Part shown: piece after piece, positions 36,727 to 46,534 of the stretch
Numbering within the stretch: position 1 is the stretch's first letter
Layout of the letters: each line of letters begins with the position of its first letter
Assembly: GCA_022072405.1 (NCBI GenBank)
Contig: JAJVHX010000026.1
Span: 1-64,000 of the forward strand
Source of the DNA: Phycisphaerae bacterium
GTDB taxonomy: Bacteria > Planctomycetota > Phycisphaerae > UBA1845 > CAIVHJ01
Length of the DNA: 64,000 nucleotides
Direction: 5' to 3'
Position numbers and translations under genes: made by a program
Notes under the pieces: model-generated
Told to the model about the DNA's origin: nothing
Databases searched by the model: none
The model's input: the letters and a program-made list of their open reading frames with translations, nothing else

Positions 36727-37758
36727 TTAACTGGCCCGCTCTTTGATCGCTTTGATCATCATCGGGATAATCTTGTTGAGATCGCCGACGATACCGTAAT
36801 GGGCAACCGAAAAGATCGGCGCTTCCTTGTCCCAGTTGATGGCGATGATCTTGGCCGATTCTTCCATGCCTGCGCGATGCTGGACCGCGCCGCTGATCCC
36901 GGCGGCGATGTACAAAGCCGGACGGACCGTCGTTCCGGTCTGGCCGACCTGATGCTCTTTGCCGATGAAGCCGCCATCGACCGCCGCCCGCGAGGCGCCC
37001 ACCGCTCCGCCAATCGCCGCCGCCAGATCACGGATCAACTGGAAATTTTCGCGGCTGCCGACACCACCACCGCCCGCCACAATGGTTCGTGCGGTTTTGA
37101 GATTGACTTTGCGCGGTTCGCGGTGACGTTCGATCAGTTGGACGGACAGGTCTGCCGGGGTGAATTGGACGGTTTCGTCGATGATTTTTCCGCTGCGTTT
37201 CGGATCGGGCGGATTAAGCCGCATCACCCCCTCGCGCACCGTGGCCATCTGCGGCCAGCGCTCCGGATTGACGATGGTCGCAATGATATTGCCGCCGAAC
37301 GCCGGGCGAATCTGCAACAGCAGGTTTCGATGCGTCTCTTTTGTTTTAGGGTCAGTATAGTCGCCGATTTCCAGATCCGTGCAGTCCGCCGTCAGTCCGC
37401 AACGCATGGCCGATGCGATGCGCGGAGCCAGATCCCGACCCAGCGGGGTCGCCCCGAATATCACAATCTGCGGCTGCTGTTTTTCAATCAGCGTGGTCAA
37501 CACCCGGGCGTAGGGCAGCGTGCGGTAGTATTCCAGTTCAGTGTGATGCACATGGTAGACCTTGTCGGCGCCATGGGCGATCAGCCGGTAGGAGAGTTCG
37601 CGCACATTCCAGCCAGCCAGCACCGCCGCCATCGGCACCTGCAACTGATCCGCCAGTTGTCGGGCCTTGGTGCATAGCTCGAGCACCACCTCGCTGAGGT
37701 GTTCATCTTCCTGCTCCGCAAAAACCCAGACCTCACCTTGGTAATGACGATGGTTCAT
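36727..37758 (-). CDS. etfA: electron transfer flavoprotein subunit alpha
   Basis: GAVGASRAAVDGGFIGKEHQVGQTGTTVRPALYIAAGISGAVQHRAGM signature. Confidence 0.96.
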   Translation of the reverse strand: MNHRHYQGEVWVFAEQEDEHLSEVVLELCTKARQLADQLQVPMAAVLAGWNVRELSYRLIAHGADKVYHVHHTELEYYRTLPYARVLTTLIEKQQPQIVIFGATPLGRDLAPRIASAMRCGLTADCTDLEIGDYTDPKTKETHRNLLLQIRPAFGGNIIATIVNPERWPQMATVREGVMRLNPPDPKRSGKIIDETVQFTPADLSVQLIERHREPRKVNLKTARTIVAGGGGVGSRENFQLIRDLAAAIGGAVGASRAAVDGGFIGKEHQVGQTGTTVRPALYIAAGISGAVQHRAGMEESAKIIAINWDKEAPIFSVAHYGIVGDLNKIIPMMIKAIKERAS

Positions 37759-37799
37759 GGCTGTGTGACTCGATAAGTGGTTCGGGCATCGGCCCAGGG

Positions 37800-38714
37800 C
37801 TATCCTAATGTATGATCCTTGATCAATTCGCCGATCATCTGGCGAATGCCGGCTTCAGTGGGGGGAATTTCGGTAAATCCTTCCTTGGTCAGGACAATGG
37901 CCTGGATGCGATGGACCTTGGTGGGTGAGCCGCTCAGGCCGCACCACTGCAGATCGGCTTGAATGTCATCCAGATTCCACTGGTTGATAATCAGTCCGCG
38001 CTGCTGCAATTGTTCCACCTGCCGGCCCAGTTCCTGTTCGCACTGCTCCTCGGACAATGACGGCTGCGTTTCTGCCAATTGCCGACGAAGCTCTTCCATC
38101 GTGTGGGCCCGTTTATATTGCATCACTTTTTTAGCGGCGGGCGGTCGCGGTTGATTGGCGCTGTCCAGCACGGTAACCAGCAGCGGCAGGCGGGCCTGAA
38201 GAATTTCCCAGCCATTGCCTACGTTCCGCCGGATCCGTACCGTGCGATCGATCATATCAGTGAACTGTTCGAAATAGGTGACCTGCGGCAGTTCCAGTTT
38301 CTCAGCCAGTTGCGGACCGACCTGGGCGGTGTCACCATCGATGGCTTGGCGGCCGCAGAAAACCAGATCGATCGGTCCGAGCTTTCGAATCGCCCGGCTG
38401 AGGATGTAGCTGGTGGCCAGCGTATCGCTGGCGGCAGCGCGGCGATCGGTCAGAAGAATGACGCGATCCGCACCGCGATAAAGACATTCCCGCAGCACCT
38501 CGGCGGCGGCACCGGGGCCCATAGTGATCACCGTTACGTGGCCACCGTGTTGATCACGAACCCGCAAAGCCGCTTCCAGAGCGTGTAGATCTTCGGGGTT
38601 GAATATGGTGGGCAGAGCAGCCCGGTTAACCGTGCCATCCGCTTTCATCGACTCGCCGGTCACTCGGGTAGTGTCCGGCACCTGTTTTACACAGACGACG
38701 CATTCATATCCCAC
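37800..38714 (-). CDS. etfB: electron transfer flavoprotein subunit beta
   Basis: CVKQVPDTTRV...NPEDLHALEAALRVRDQHGGHVTVITMGP...FCGRQAIDGDTAQVGPQLAEKL. Confidence 0.96.
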   Translation of the reverse strand: MGYECVVCVKQVPDTTRVTGESMKADGTVNRAALPTIFNPEDLHALEAALRVRDQHGGHVTVITMGPGAAAEVLRECLYRGADRVILLTDRRAAASDTLATSYILSRAIRKLGPIDLVFCGRQAIDGDTAQVGPQLAEKLELPQVTYFEQFTDMIDRTVRIRRNVGNGWEILQARLPLLVTVLDSANQPRPPAAKKVMQYKRAHTMEELRRQLAETQPSLSEEQCEQELGRQVEQLQQRGLIINQWNLDDIQADLQWCGLSGSPTKVHRIQAIVLTKEGFTEIPPTEAGIRQMIGELIKDHTLG

Positions 38715-38920
38715 ATCGATACTCCGGAATTTTCGCGCGTCACAAGCATGGCGGCTCCGCGGAGCCAGGATACGGGTGCAACGGCATTGGAAAATTGATT
38801 GCCGGTAAAAATGCTAACCGTGCCGGTAGAGAGGGTCAAGTTTGCTTGCCGCAGGGAATTCGGCCCGATATAGTGGTATTTCTCATTCCCGTTAACAGCC
38901 GTTTGGAGAGGATCAACACC

Positions 38921-40180
38921 ATGCCGACGCTTCAGGGCACCTTGTTACAGCCGCGAACCGCTTCCGAGTGCACGGTCACCCCGCACGCCGAATTGCATAT
39001 CGCCGGTGATGGGCGGATCAGCTCCATTACCACGGCCCGCAGTTCCGGTGATCATCTCGGTGATGAACAGTGCTGGATATTGCCGGGCTTCATCGATGCC
39101 CATCTCCACACTCCGCAGTGGGATCGCCGAGGGGTTGACGGCCTGTCACTGGAGAAATGGCAGAAGCAGGTTGCCTACCCTGCTGAAGAGCGCATGAAAG
39201 ATGCCTCACTGGCTGAAAAACTGGCGGAGGAAATGGTCAGCGGTTTACTCGCCTGTGGCACCACTACCATCGCTGCCTATGGCAGCCCTTTCGCAGCCGC
39301 TACGGATCGTATTTTTGGTGTGTTGGCGCGGCGCGGGGTGCGGGCCATATTCGGCATGATGCTTAACGACGCCCATACTCCCGCCGGCTTGCAGCAATCG
39401 ACCGAAGAAGCGCTGAACCAGGCCCGCGACCTGGCCTCCCGCTGGCATGGATCCGAAAATCACCGCCTGCACTACGCTTTCTGCCTTCGCCATCCCCTGA
39501 ATTGCAGTGAGCGGTTGATGCGCGGAACCGCCGAGCTGGCCAAAATGTTCAACTGCTATATCCAGACCAATGTCGGTGAATCGCTCAGCGATGTCGCCGC
39601 GGTGCGCGAGCGTTTTCCGGATCAGCTGGATGATGTGGATCTGTTCAGCGAGCTGGGCCTGCTTTCCAGCCGGACGATCCTGGGTCATGGCGTGGTGCTC
39701 AATCATGATGAACGTCGGCAGGTGGCCGAATCCGGCGCTGTGCTGGTTCATTGCCCGACCGCCAACCTTTTCATGGAATCAGGGCTGATGGATTATTCCG
39801 CCCTCCGAGCCGCCAATATCAATGTCGTCCTGGGCAGCAGTATCGCCAGCGGCTTTGATCCCTTCATGGTGCGGGTGGCCCAGGCAGCCCTGCAGACCGC
39901 CAAAGCCCTGCGCGTTCACGCCGTTCCCCGCCAGATTCATCGCGCTCCGACACCGGCGGAAGCCTGGTGGTCCATCACCCGCGGAGCAGCCGAAGCACTC
40001 GGGCTGGGCGACCGGATCGGGCTGCTGGAACCCGGCTATGAAGCGGACTGCCTCGTGGTCCGTCCGGAACGGTGGATCAACGATCTGCCGACGGATCAGC
40101 GAATATCCGCGTTGCTCTATACCCTGCGACCGGAACAGATCGAACATGTACTGATCGCCGGCCGCCGAGTGGGTCCGTGA
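38921..40180 (+). CDS. amidohydrolase, guanine deaminase-like
   Basis: PGFIDAHLHTPQWDRRGVDGLSLEKWQKQVAYPAEERM; HCPTANLFMESGLMDYSALRAANINVVLGSSIASG. Start 38921 preferred. Confidence 0.8.
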   Translation: MPTLQGTLLQPRTASECTVTPHAELHIAGDGRISSITTARSSGDHLGDEQCWILPGFIDAHLHTPQWDRRGVDGLSLEKWQKQVAYPAEERMKDASLAEKLAEEMVSGLLACGTTTIAAYGSPFAAATDRIFGVLARRGVRAIFGMMLNDAHTPAGLQQSTEEALNQARDLASRWHGSENHRLHYAFCLRHPLNCSERLMRGTAELAKMFNCYIQTNVGESLSDVAAVRERFPDQLDDVDLFSELGLLSSRTILGHGVVLNHDERRQVAESGAVLVHCPTANLFMESGLMDYSALRAANINVVLGSSIASGFDPFMVRVAQAALQTAKALRVHAVPRQIHRAPTPAEAWWSITRGAAEALGLGDRIGLLEPGYEADCLVVRPERWINDLPTDQRISALLYTLRPEQIEHVLIAGRRVGP

Positions 40181-40227
40181 GAAAATCGACCTGTCGCCTT
40201 CACCATGCAGATGAGGAGAAGTTCACG

Positions 40228-42261
40228 ATGAGGAGACTTCCGCTTTGGGTCACCAGTCGAGGTGTAGTTCCGCTGATGGCCTTTGTTCTGGTGTGCAGTT
40301 GGACCGTGGTGGTGCACGCCCAGCCTCCCCAACCGGCGACCGAGGCGGAGATCAACGAACTGCTCAGTCGTTCGAAGGAAAAAGAGTGGGGTTCGGCGAC
40401 CCTGCTCTATGTGCTGGATGAGGCGGATGTTTATGTACAATCCAGCGGCTTGGCCACTACGAAAAGCTGCCAGCTCATTCGCTTGCTGACACCAGCAGCC
40501 GTCAAAAGCCAGTCGGTTCTCCATTTTGATTTCGACCCGGCGAGCAACCGGGTTACGGTCGAACAGGTCCGCGTGCGGCAGGCAGATGGCACGATTCGCG
40601 AAGTTGCGCTGGATGGATTGGTGACCGGTCCGGCTCGGCAGTGGGCGATTTATTGGCGCGGGCAACAGCATCTGCTGAATGTCCCCGACCTGCAGGTGGG
40701 GGACGTGCTGGAAGTACGAACCAGCAAGGTGGGTTATAACGTCGCCTATCTGGATGAAGGTAATGAGGGAAGCGCCGGCGGCAAGAACACCCCCACGGAT
40801 GGTTCTGATCTGATCCCGCCCATGCCCGGCCACTGGTATGAAGTGGCGGAGTTTCAAGGCGATCAGCCCATCTGGCATAAACGCTACAGCGTACACATGC
40901 CCAAATCAATGCCGCTGCAATACGAGGTGTATAACGGCGCGGTACGCTCCTCGGTCTGGTTCCAGGAGGATGAACTGGTCTACAGTTTCGTGGCAGATCA
41001 GGTGCCGCCGATCGCCCGCGAACCCTACATGGTGGCGACCAGTGATGTAGTGCCCAAAGTGGTGCTGGCGACGGTGCCCGACTGGCCGACCAAATCCCGC
41101 TGGTTCCATGAAGCCAACCGCTACCAGTTTGAGGTGGACGATACGGTCAAAAAGCAGGTGGAAGAAATCATTCGCGGTCTGAAAACGGATGAAGAAAAAG
41201 TGGCGGCGCTGAATCACTGGGTTGCGGATAACATCCGCTACTACGGCACGACGCGCGGACCGACCGAAGGCTACACCGTCCATACCGGCATCGAAACGCT
41301 GCGCGATCGCGGCGGCGTGTGCAAGGACAAAGCGGGTATTCTGGTCACTTTTCTGCGTGCCGCCGGTTTTGAAGCCTATCCAGCCATGACCATGGCAGGT
41401 TCGCGTATTGAAGCGATTCCCGCCGACCAGTTCAACCATTGCGTCACGCTGCTCAAACAGCAGGACGGCTCGTTTACGATTCTCGACCCCACCTGGATTC
41501 CCTTCAGCCGGGAAATGTGGAGCAGTCGCGAAGCCCTGCAGGGCATTGTCTACGGCACGCCCGAAGGCCAGCCACTGACACTCACACCCTATTATGAACC
41601 GGACTACAATCTCTATTCCGCTACATCGACCAGCCGCCTCGGCAGCGACGGCACGTTACAGTCAGATGTTGAAATGTTGCTCAAGGGTTATCCCTGTACT
41701 TATTTCCGGCGGTCGCTGAACAAGCCGCAGTCTCAGCAGCGTCCGATTCTGGAAAGTAATCTCAATCTGGCGCCCAATGCCCGGCTGCTGGATTATCAGT
41801 TTACCGCTCCCACCGACTATTCATCGGATACCCAGGTGCAGCTTTCGGTGCAGGCGGAAGGTTACGCTGCCGGCAGTCCGCAGCGTCGCCTCTTCAAGCT
41901 GCCGCTGCTCAATCATCTGCTGAAGAACATATTGATTCCCGATCTGTTCTATAACTTGTCGGCGGATCAACGCCAGTTTGATCTACGGCTGCGCGCCACC
42001 CGGCAGGTGCGTTATGAGGATACGATCCAGTTACCCTCCGGCTGGCAGGTGGTGCAGCGATCCGACAACGTCCAGCTGGAAACCCCCACGGCGACACTCG
42101 ATTTTTCATCGGAGTTGACAGTGGGGCAGTTGCATTACCGGCTGGAACTGACGGTCAAGCAGCATCAGGTAACTGCACGCGACTATCCTGACTTGAAAAA
42201 AGTGCTTTCCAAATTGCAGGAACTGGCCGGCCAGTGGGTCGTCATCGAAACGAAATTGTAG
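40228..42261 (+). CDS. DUF3857 / transglutaminase-like protein
   Basis: GGVCKDKAGILVTFLRAAGFEAYPAMT...FNHCVTLLK...LDPTW transglutaminase core; signal-like N-terminus. Confidence 0.85.
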   Translation: MRRLPLWVTSRGVVPLMAFVLVCSWTVVVHAQPPQPATEAEINELLSRSKEKEWGSATLLYVLDEADVYVQSSGLATTKSCQLIRLLTPAAVKSQSVLHFDFDPASNRVTVEQVRVRQADGTIREVALDGLVTGPARQWAIYWRGQQHLLNVPDLQVGDVLEVRTSKVGYNVAYLDEGNEGSAGGKNTPTDGSDLIPPMPGHWYEVAEFQGDQPIWHKRYSVHMPKSMPLQYEVYNGAVRSSVWFQEDELVYSFVADQVPPIAREPYMVATSDVVPKVVLATVPDWPTKSRWFHEANRYQFEVDDTVKKQVEEIIRGLKTDEEKVAALNHWVADNIRYYGTTRGPTEGYTVHTGIETLRDRGGVCKDKAGILVTFLRAAGFEAYPAMTMAGSRIEAIPADQFNHCVTLLKQQDGSFTILDPTWIPFSREMWSSREALQGIVYGTPEGQPLTLTPYYEPDYNLYSATSTSRLGSDGTLQSDVEMLLKGYPCTYFRRSLNKPQSQQRPILESNLNLAPNARLLDYQFTAPTDYSSDTQVQLSVQAEGYAAGSPQRRLFKLPLLNHLLKNILIPDLFYNLSADQRQFDLRLRATRQVRYEDTIQLPSGWQVVQRSDNVQLETPTATLDFSSELTVGQLHYRLELTVKQHQVTARDYPDLKKVLSKLQELAGQWVVIETKL

Positions 42262-42278
42262 ACCGTGGACAGTGAATG

Positions 42279-42310
42279 ATTTAATGAGCCGCGGGCTTAA
42301 GCCCGTGCGG
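42279..42310. repeat. dispersed palindromic repeat with GGGCTTAAGCCC core
   Basis: Perfect 12-bp palindrome at 42293-42304; inverted relative of 15525-15556. Confidence 0.65.
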
Positions 42311-42318
42311 AGTTGAAT

Positions 42319-44190
42319 ATGCGAATTATCCTCAGCTTGCTTGTGATAGCAGTAACACCGGAACTACTCCAATCCCAGGCCGTCCCACACCCGGAAGTAA
42401 CCGCAGCGCAATTTCCCAATGACGATGCGGTCATTCTCCGCTGGGAGCAGAGCTGGAACTGGCAGGCCGATGGCTCGCTGACCCGTCGGGATCATCGCTG
42501 GGTCAGAGTTTTCGACAACCGCGCTGCCGGTGAGTTCGCCGATCCGCGCATTGATTACCGCTCTGGCCAGGATGAACTGAAGATTCACGCCGCCCGGACG
42601 TATTTGCCCAGCGGTGAGATTCTGCCCGTGCCTGAATATTCTTTCAATCCGGCTGCTCCTGACGATCTCGCCGGTTGGCCGGTGTTTGCTGACTGGCGAC
42701 AACAGGTCATCTCCTTCAGCGGTTTTCAGCCCGGGTCGGTGGTGGAGCTTGATTACGAGATTACTTCCCCAGCCGGCCAATATCCCTGGCTGGCACTCGA
42801 CCTGCGGCTGCACGAGGATTGGCCGATTGTTGAGCGGATCATCACCATTGATCTGCCGGAAAAAGCCGGCGGTGAACTGCTGATCCGTGGTATCGAACCG
42901 GCCCCGCAACCCACCCAAAAAGTACAGAACGGAATGCTGTCTCGCAATTGGCAGTTCCAGAATCTCGAAGCCCGTCCCGCTGAACCACAATCGGTGCCCT
43001 GGCAGGAGCGTTGTGGTCGACTGCGTTTCAGTACGCTGGGTGGGGCAAAATCATGGGCCAAGACAATATTGCCCAGGGTGGAGCAGGCGGCGAAGGATTC
43101 CGCCGCGCTGCAGGATCGTGCCGGAAAAATCATCGGAACAGAAGTAAGCATCGAGAAAAAAATTGAGCGACTCACTGCTTTCATGCATGATCAGTTTTCG
43201 ACACTGGCTTCGTCTCGTGCTTGGCGCGATGGCCAGTGCCGCCCAGCGGCTGCAACACTGAGCAGCGGCTATGGCCACGCCTTGGAAAGCGGGGCGTTGT
43301 TGCTGGCCTTATGCCGAGCTGCCGGTCTGACTGCCGAACCCTGGCTGGCCAGCAATGGTCAGTTGGCCCAGCCCTCCGAACCGTTGGCCGATGTCGCGGT
43401 GGAAGGCATCGTGGTGCAGGTGACGAACGGTGACGAAACCTGGTGGATTCATCCGCAGCAGGGAATATTGGCCAATCCGGGAATCTGGGGTCGCCGCTGG
43501 CTGGTGTCTGCGGATGACAAGACGGAGCCGGTTTATCTGGCGGCGCGGGGTGAACTGGAACCCAGCCATATCGAGCTATCCGGCAATCTGAAACTGTCTG
43601 CCGACGGCTTGGGCAGCGGCGAATGGCGGCTGGTGCTGACCGGCTTGTTTTACAACCCCGTCGATCTGCGCACCGCGGAGAGTCAGCAGAGTTTTCTCAA
43701 ACGCTGGACTGAGCGGGCCCTGCCCGGTGTCGAACTGGAGCGCTATTCACTCACCCAGCTCTCACCGCAACGTCTCGAAGCGACGCTGGGCGTAAAATTC
43801 TCCAAACCGCTGCCCCGCGCCGGTGAACTCTATACGCTCACACTCTCCGACGGGCCGCTCTTCCTGCCTGAAGTGCCGCTGCCGCTGGAACGTTCGGAGC
43901 GCAATACGGCTGTGCGGCTCAGCGGCCCGGTGCATGAAGAAGTGCTTTTGAACGTGCAGCTGCCCGAAGGCTGGAGCGCGCTCTATGATGTCGCTCTGCC
44001 CGAAGCCAACGGCCCCTGGGGACGCTTGATCCAGAACGTGCCGTCGGACAAGAACTCGCTGCAGATCGAGAGACGGATCGATCTGACCAGCCCGACCATC
44101 GATCCGACTGATTTCGCAACGCTGCGCACCGCCGTCAATGCGCTGCGCACCACGGGCCTGCGAACCATCGCGCTCGCGACAGGCCCGTGA
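42319..44190 (+). CDS. DUF3857 / transglutaminase-like protein, second copy
   Basis: Secreted N-terminus; HPEVTAAQFPNDDAVILRWEQSWNWQADGSLTRRDHRWVRVF (DUF3857-like) and degenerate transglutaminase region. Confidence 0.75.
   Translation: MRIILSLLVIAVTPELLQSQAVPHPEVTAAQFPNDDAVILRWEQSWNWQADGSLTRRDHRWVRVFDNRAAGEFADPRIDYRSGQDELKIHAARTYLPSGEILPVPEYSFNPAAPDDLAGWPVFADWRQQVISFSGFQPGSVVELDYEITSPAGQYPWLALDLRLHEDWPIVERIITIDLPEKAGGELLIRGIEPAPQPTQKVQNGMLSRNWQFQNLEARPAEPQSVPWQERCGRLRFSTLGGAKSWAKTILPRVEQAAKDSAALQDRAGKIIGTEVSIEKKIERLTAFMHDQFSTLASSRAWRDGQCRPAAATLSSGYGHALESGALLLALCRAAGLTAEPWLASNGQLAQPSEPLADVAVEGIVVQVTNGDETWWIHPQQGILANPGIWGRRWLVSADDKTEPVYLAARGELEPSHIELSGNLKLSADGLGSGEWRLVLTGLFYNPVDLRTAESQQSFLKRWTERALPGVELERYSLTQLSPQRLEATLGVKFSKPLPRAGELYTLTLSDGPLFLPEVPLPLERSERNTAVRLSGPVHEEVLLNVQLPEGWSALYDVALPEANGPWGRLIQNVPSDKNSLQIERRIDLTSPTIDPTDFATLRTAVNALRTTGLRTIALATGP
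44151..44189 (+). terminator. possible terminator/hairpin overlapping the stop region of the DUF3857 gene
   Basis: CACGGGCCTG ... CAGGCCCGTG perfect 10-bp inverted repeat followed by ...ttaattattttt. Confidence 0.45.
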
Positions 44191-44216
44191 GTTAATTATT
44201 TTTCTGGAATCCCTGA

Positions 44217-44663
44217 ATGACACGGACAGGGAAAGTCCGCATCCGGCGTCTATTGGTGATTTTTCTGATCTGTGGATTTATATTTATTTGGGTTGAATTT
44301 TATCGAATGGATTACTGCGTAGCGAAGATGACCTGTTTTGCCACAGCAGTCCGTTGTTATATACAGAATGAAGGCGAATTTCCTCCAACGCTGCAGGCAC
44401 TTCAAGAGCATGCCTGTGGAATAGGGGGTCACTTCGATGAAGTTGAATGGTACGATCTGGCGGAAGGAATTAACATGTCGGATATTGACTCCCGGGGCTG
44501 GATCGCCCGTCGCCATCGCTACGTCGTGGAATTTTCGGGGAAAGGAATCCCGTACATTCGGGATTTTACGCACATTTCAAATGTGATTGGCGAAATAATT
44601 CACCAGGAGATGTCAACCAATCGTTCGGTTATTCCACACGAGCAGTCGAATCAGATTCATTAA
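44217..44663 (+). CDS. hypothetical membrane-anchored protein
   Basis: 148-aa ORF with N-terminal TM (LLVIFLICGFIFIWVEFY); AT-rich. Confidence 0.5.
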   Translation: MTRTGKVRIRRLLVIFLICGFIFIWVEFYRMDYCVAKMTCFATAVRCYIQNEGEFPPTLQALQEHACGIGGHFDEVEWYDLAEGINMSDIDSRGWIARRHRYVVEFSGKGIPYIRDFTHISNVIGEIIHQEMSTNRSVIPHEQSNQIH

Positions 44664-44808
44664 ATAACTCAGCCATTTCTTCCTGAGCCTCGAAAATTTC
44701 ATCCAGGCTCAGTTGCGCCCAGTAATCGATTTGTCTGCGGCGGTGTCCTTCCCAGGTGGTCGATTCCCAATCAATGTTATCATCGTTAGTGTTCATTCGG
44801 AGGCTCAT
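44629..44808 (-). CDS. 59-aa partner protein of the adjacent nucleotidyltransferase
   Basis: MSLRMNTNDDNIDWESTTWEGHRRRQIDYWAQLSLDEIFEAQEEMAELFNESDSTARVE*; start 2 bp after the nucleotidyltransferase stop (TAACCATG). Not in ORF track (short). Confidence 0.7.
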   Translation of the reverse strand: MSLRMNTNDDNIDWESTTWEGHRRRQIDYWAQLSLDEIFEAQEEMAELFNESDSTARVE

Positions 44809-44810
44809 GG

Positions 44811-45341
44811 TTATTTTAGTCGATGTTGCAGTTCAGCGATATCTGACAGATCACGCGGACGACCGGCGGCTTCCTTCATTTTAATAAGCGTTTTCAGCGT
44901 AACGACACGCACCGGTATACCGCCGATCAAGTCCTTTAGTAAGGCATGATCATATTCTTCGTCAAAGGGAAATGGTTCTTCAACAAATACATCGATGGTG
45001 ACGGTGCGATGCTCATTACTTCGGAATTGCAGGACGCGCATGCCCTTCTCACGTATCCAGGAACTGCGCTGCTGAGTATCGGCAAATTCGGAAGCATTGA
45101 CTGGAATCATCGGACGATAACCCAGAGTCGAAAGCGCCTGAAATGCTTTCACGATGTTATCCGTCTGTAATTGTATTACGAGATCAACATCGACAGTATG
45201 TCGAATTAATCCATGAGCATTAACCGCCAGTCCACCGACAAGCAGAAACCGAACCTCATGGGTCTGCAGGGTCTGCATGATTTTTCGAAGACTTTCCTTT
45301 TTCATACTATGTACTCTTAACGAGAAACAACTTAACCACAA
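44811..45341 (-). CDS. nucleotidyltransferase-fold protein (AbiEii/MNT-like)
   Basis: VRFLLVGGLAVNAHGLIRHTVDVDLVIQL (GG...DxDL motif) ... IPVRVVTLKTLIKMKEAAGRPRDLSDIAELQ. Confidence 0.8.
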   Translation of the reverse strand: MWLSCFSLRVHSMKKESLRKIMQTLQTHEVRFLLVGGLAVNAHGLIRHTVDVDLVIQLQTDNIVKAFQALSTLGYRPMIPVNASEFADTQQRSSWIREKGMRVLQFRSNEHRTVTIDVFVEEPFPFDEEYDHALLKDLIGGIPVRVVTLKTLIKMKEAAGRPRDLSDIAELQHRLK

Positions 45342-45382
45342 TATTTTATGCTATATTGATGAAAATAGAATAATTAAAAACA

Positions 45383-45455
45383 GCGTACTGGTATTATCTG
45401 AATCCCGATCACTCATAGATGAATGAGCACCGCTCCCTTACGGTCACGGCTCGAC
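45383..45455. repeat. REP/MITE-like element (partial): terminal motif + ccgctcccttacggtcacggctc core
   Basis: Shares end motif and core with 56388-56489 in opposite orientation. Confidence 0.6.
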
Positions 45456-45481
45456 GGAAAACGTCCGTGACCTTTCGGTGA

Positions 45482-46534
45482 TCAGATATCATCCCAGGTG
45501 ATGGGGTCGCCGGCGAGGAGGGGTTTGCGAATCCGCCGGCCGATCAGCATCTCGAAATAGCGCGGATGCAGACCGACACCGGGGCGGAGGATGTCCAGCT
45601 TTTCAGCGGTTAATATGGTTCCGGTGGTCATATCGGTTGCTGCGAAGATGCTGCGGCGGGCGAGCTGGGCAAAATCCAGTTCGCGCGGGCCGCGCGGCCG
45701 CTTGACCCCGTCGCCTATGGCCCACTCCGCTTCTCGAATCTGTTGCACCAGATGGGTCAATTCCTCCGGCTCCAGCCCCTGCTCATGGCTGGCGCCCTGT
45801 GTTTGGCGCTTCAGGGTGATATGCTTCTCCAGGCAGCAGGCTCCCATAGCCACCGCCAGCACCGCGACAAATGTCCCGGCGGTATGGTCGCTGTAACCAA
45901 TCGGCAACTGAAAGGCTTCGTGCATGGATTGAATCGCCCGCAGGTTCGCGTAGGCCGGGTCCAGCGGATAATCGACCCCGCAATGGAGCAGGATGATTTT
46001 CTCGTTACCCATGTCCCGGACCGTGCGCACCGCCTCCTCGATCTCGGCCAGATAAGCCATGCCGGTGGAAAGAATCATCGGCAGTCCGTGGCTGGCTGCA
46101 TAGCGCAACAGCGGCAGATGTACCAGTTCGAAACTGGCGATTTTCAACGCCCGCACACCCAGTTCGACAATGCGATCTACTGCTTCATAGCTGTAGGGCG
46201 TGAAAAGTAGTTCAATGCCCACCTCATGGGCATGTTCATGCAAACGGGGCAACCACTCCAACGGCAATGTTTGCCGCTCATAGAGTCGCTGCAGATCTTC
46301 CGCACCCCACTCCACCGCCTGGTGAACGATCGGGTGGCGGGTTTTGGCGGCCATGCCTTCTGCCTGATACATCTGGAATTTCACCGCGTCGCAGCCCGCC
46401 TGAGCGGCTACGTCGATAAGTTGCAGGGCGGTCGCCAGATCCTGGTTGTGATTACTGCCCACTTCGGCCAAGATATAGCAGGGTTGGCCCGCTCCGATGG
46501 TGCGTCCGCTGATCTCGATCAAAGTCTGTCGCAT
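45482..46534 (-). CDS. N-acetylneuraminate/pseudaminate synthase family protein (NeuB-like, C-terminal SAF domain)
   Basis: ILAEVGSNHNQDLATALQLIDVAAQAGCDAVKFQ; YSDHTAGTFVAVLAVAMGACCLEKHITL; RRSIFAATDMTTGTILTAEKLDILRPG. Confidence 0.92.
   Translation of the reverse strand: MRQTLIEISGRTIGAGQPCYILAEVGSNHNQDLATALQLIDVAAQAGCDAVKFQMYQAEGMAAKTRHPIVHQAVEWGAEDLQRLYERQTLPLEWLPRLHEHAHEVGIELLFTPYSYEAVDRIVELGVRALKIASFELVHLPLLRYAASHGLPMILSTGMAYLAEIEEAVRTVRDMGNEKIILLHCGVDYPLDPAYANLRAIQSMHEAFQLPIGYSDHTAGTFVAVLAVAMGACCLEKHITLKRQTQGASHEQGLEPEELTHLVQQIREAEWAIGDGVKRPRGPRELDFAQLARRSIFAATDMTTGTILTAEKLDILRPGVGLHPRYFEMLIGRRIRKPLLAGDPITWDDI

Noticed and set aside
36799-37677. 292-aa plus-strand ORF opposite etfA
   Set aside because: Antisense shadow of etfA.
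38753-38766. Perfect palindrome GGCTCCGCGGAGCC upstream of etfB
   Set aside because: Too short and GC-rich to distinguish a regulatory site from a chance or REP fragment without genome-wide counts.
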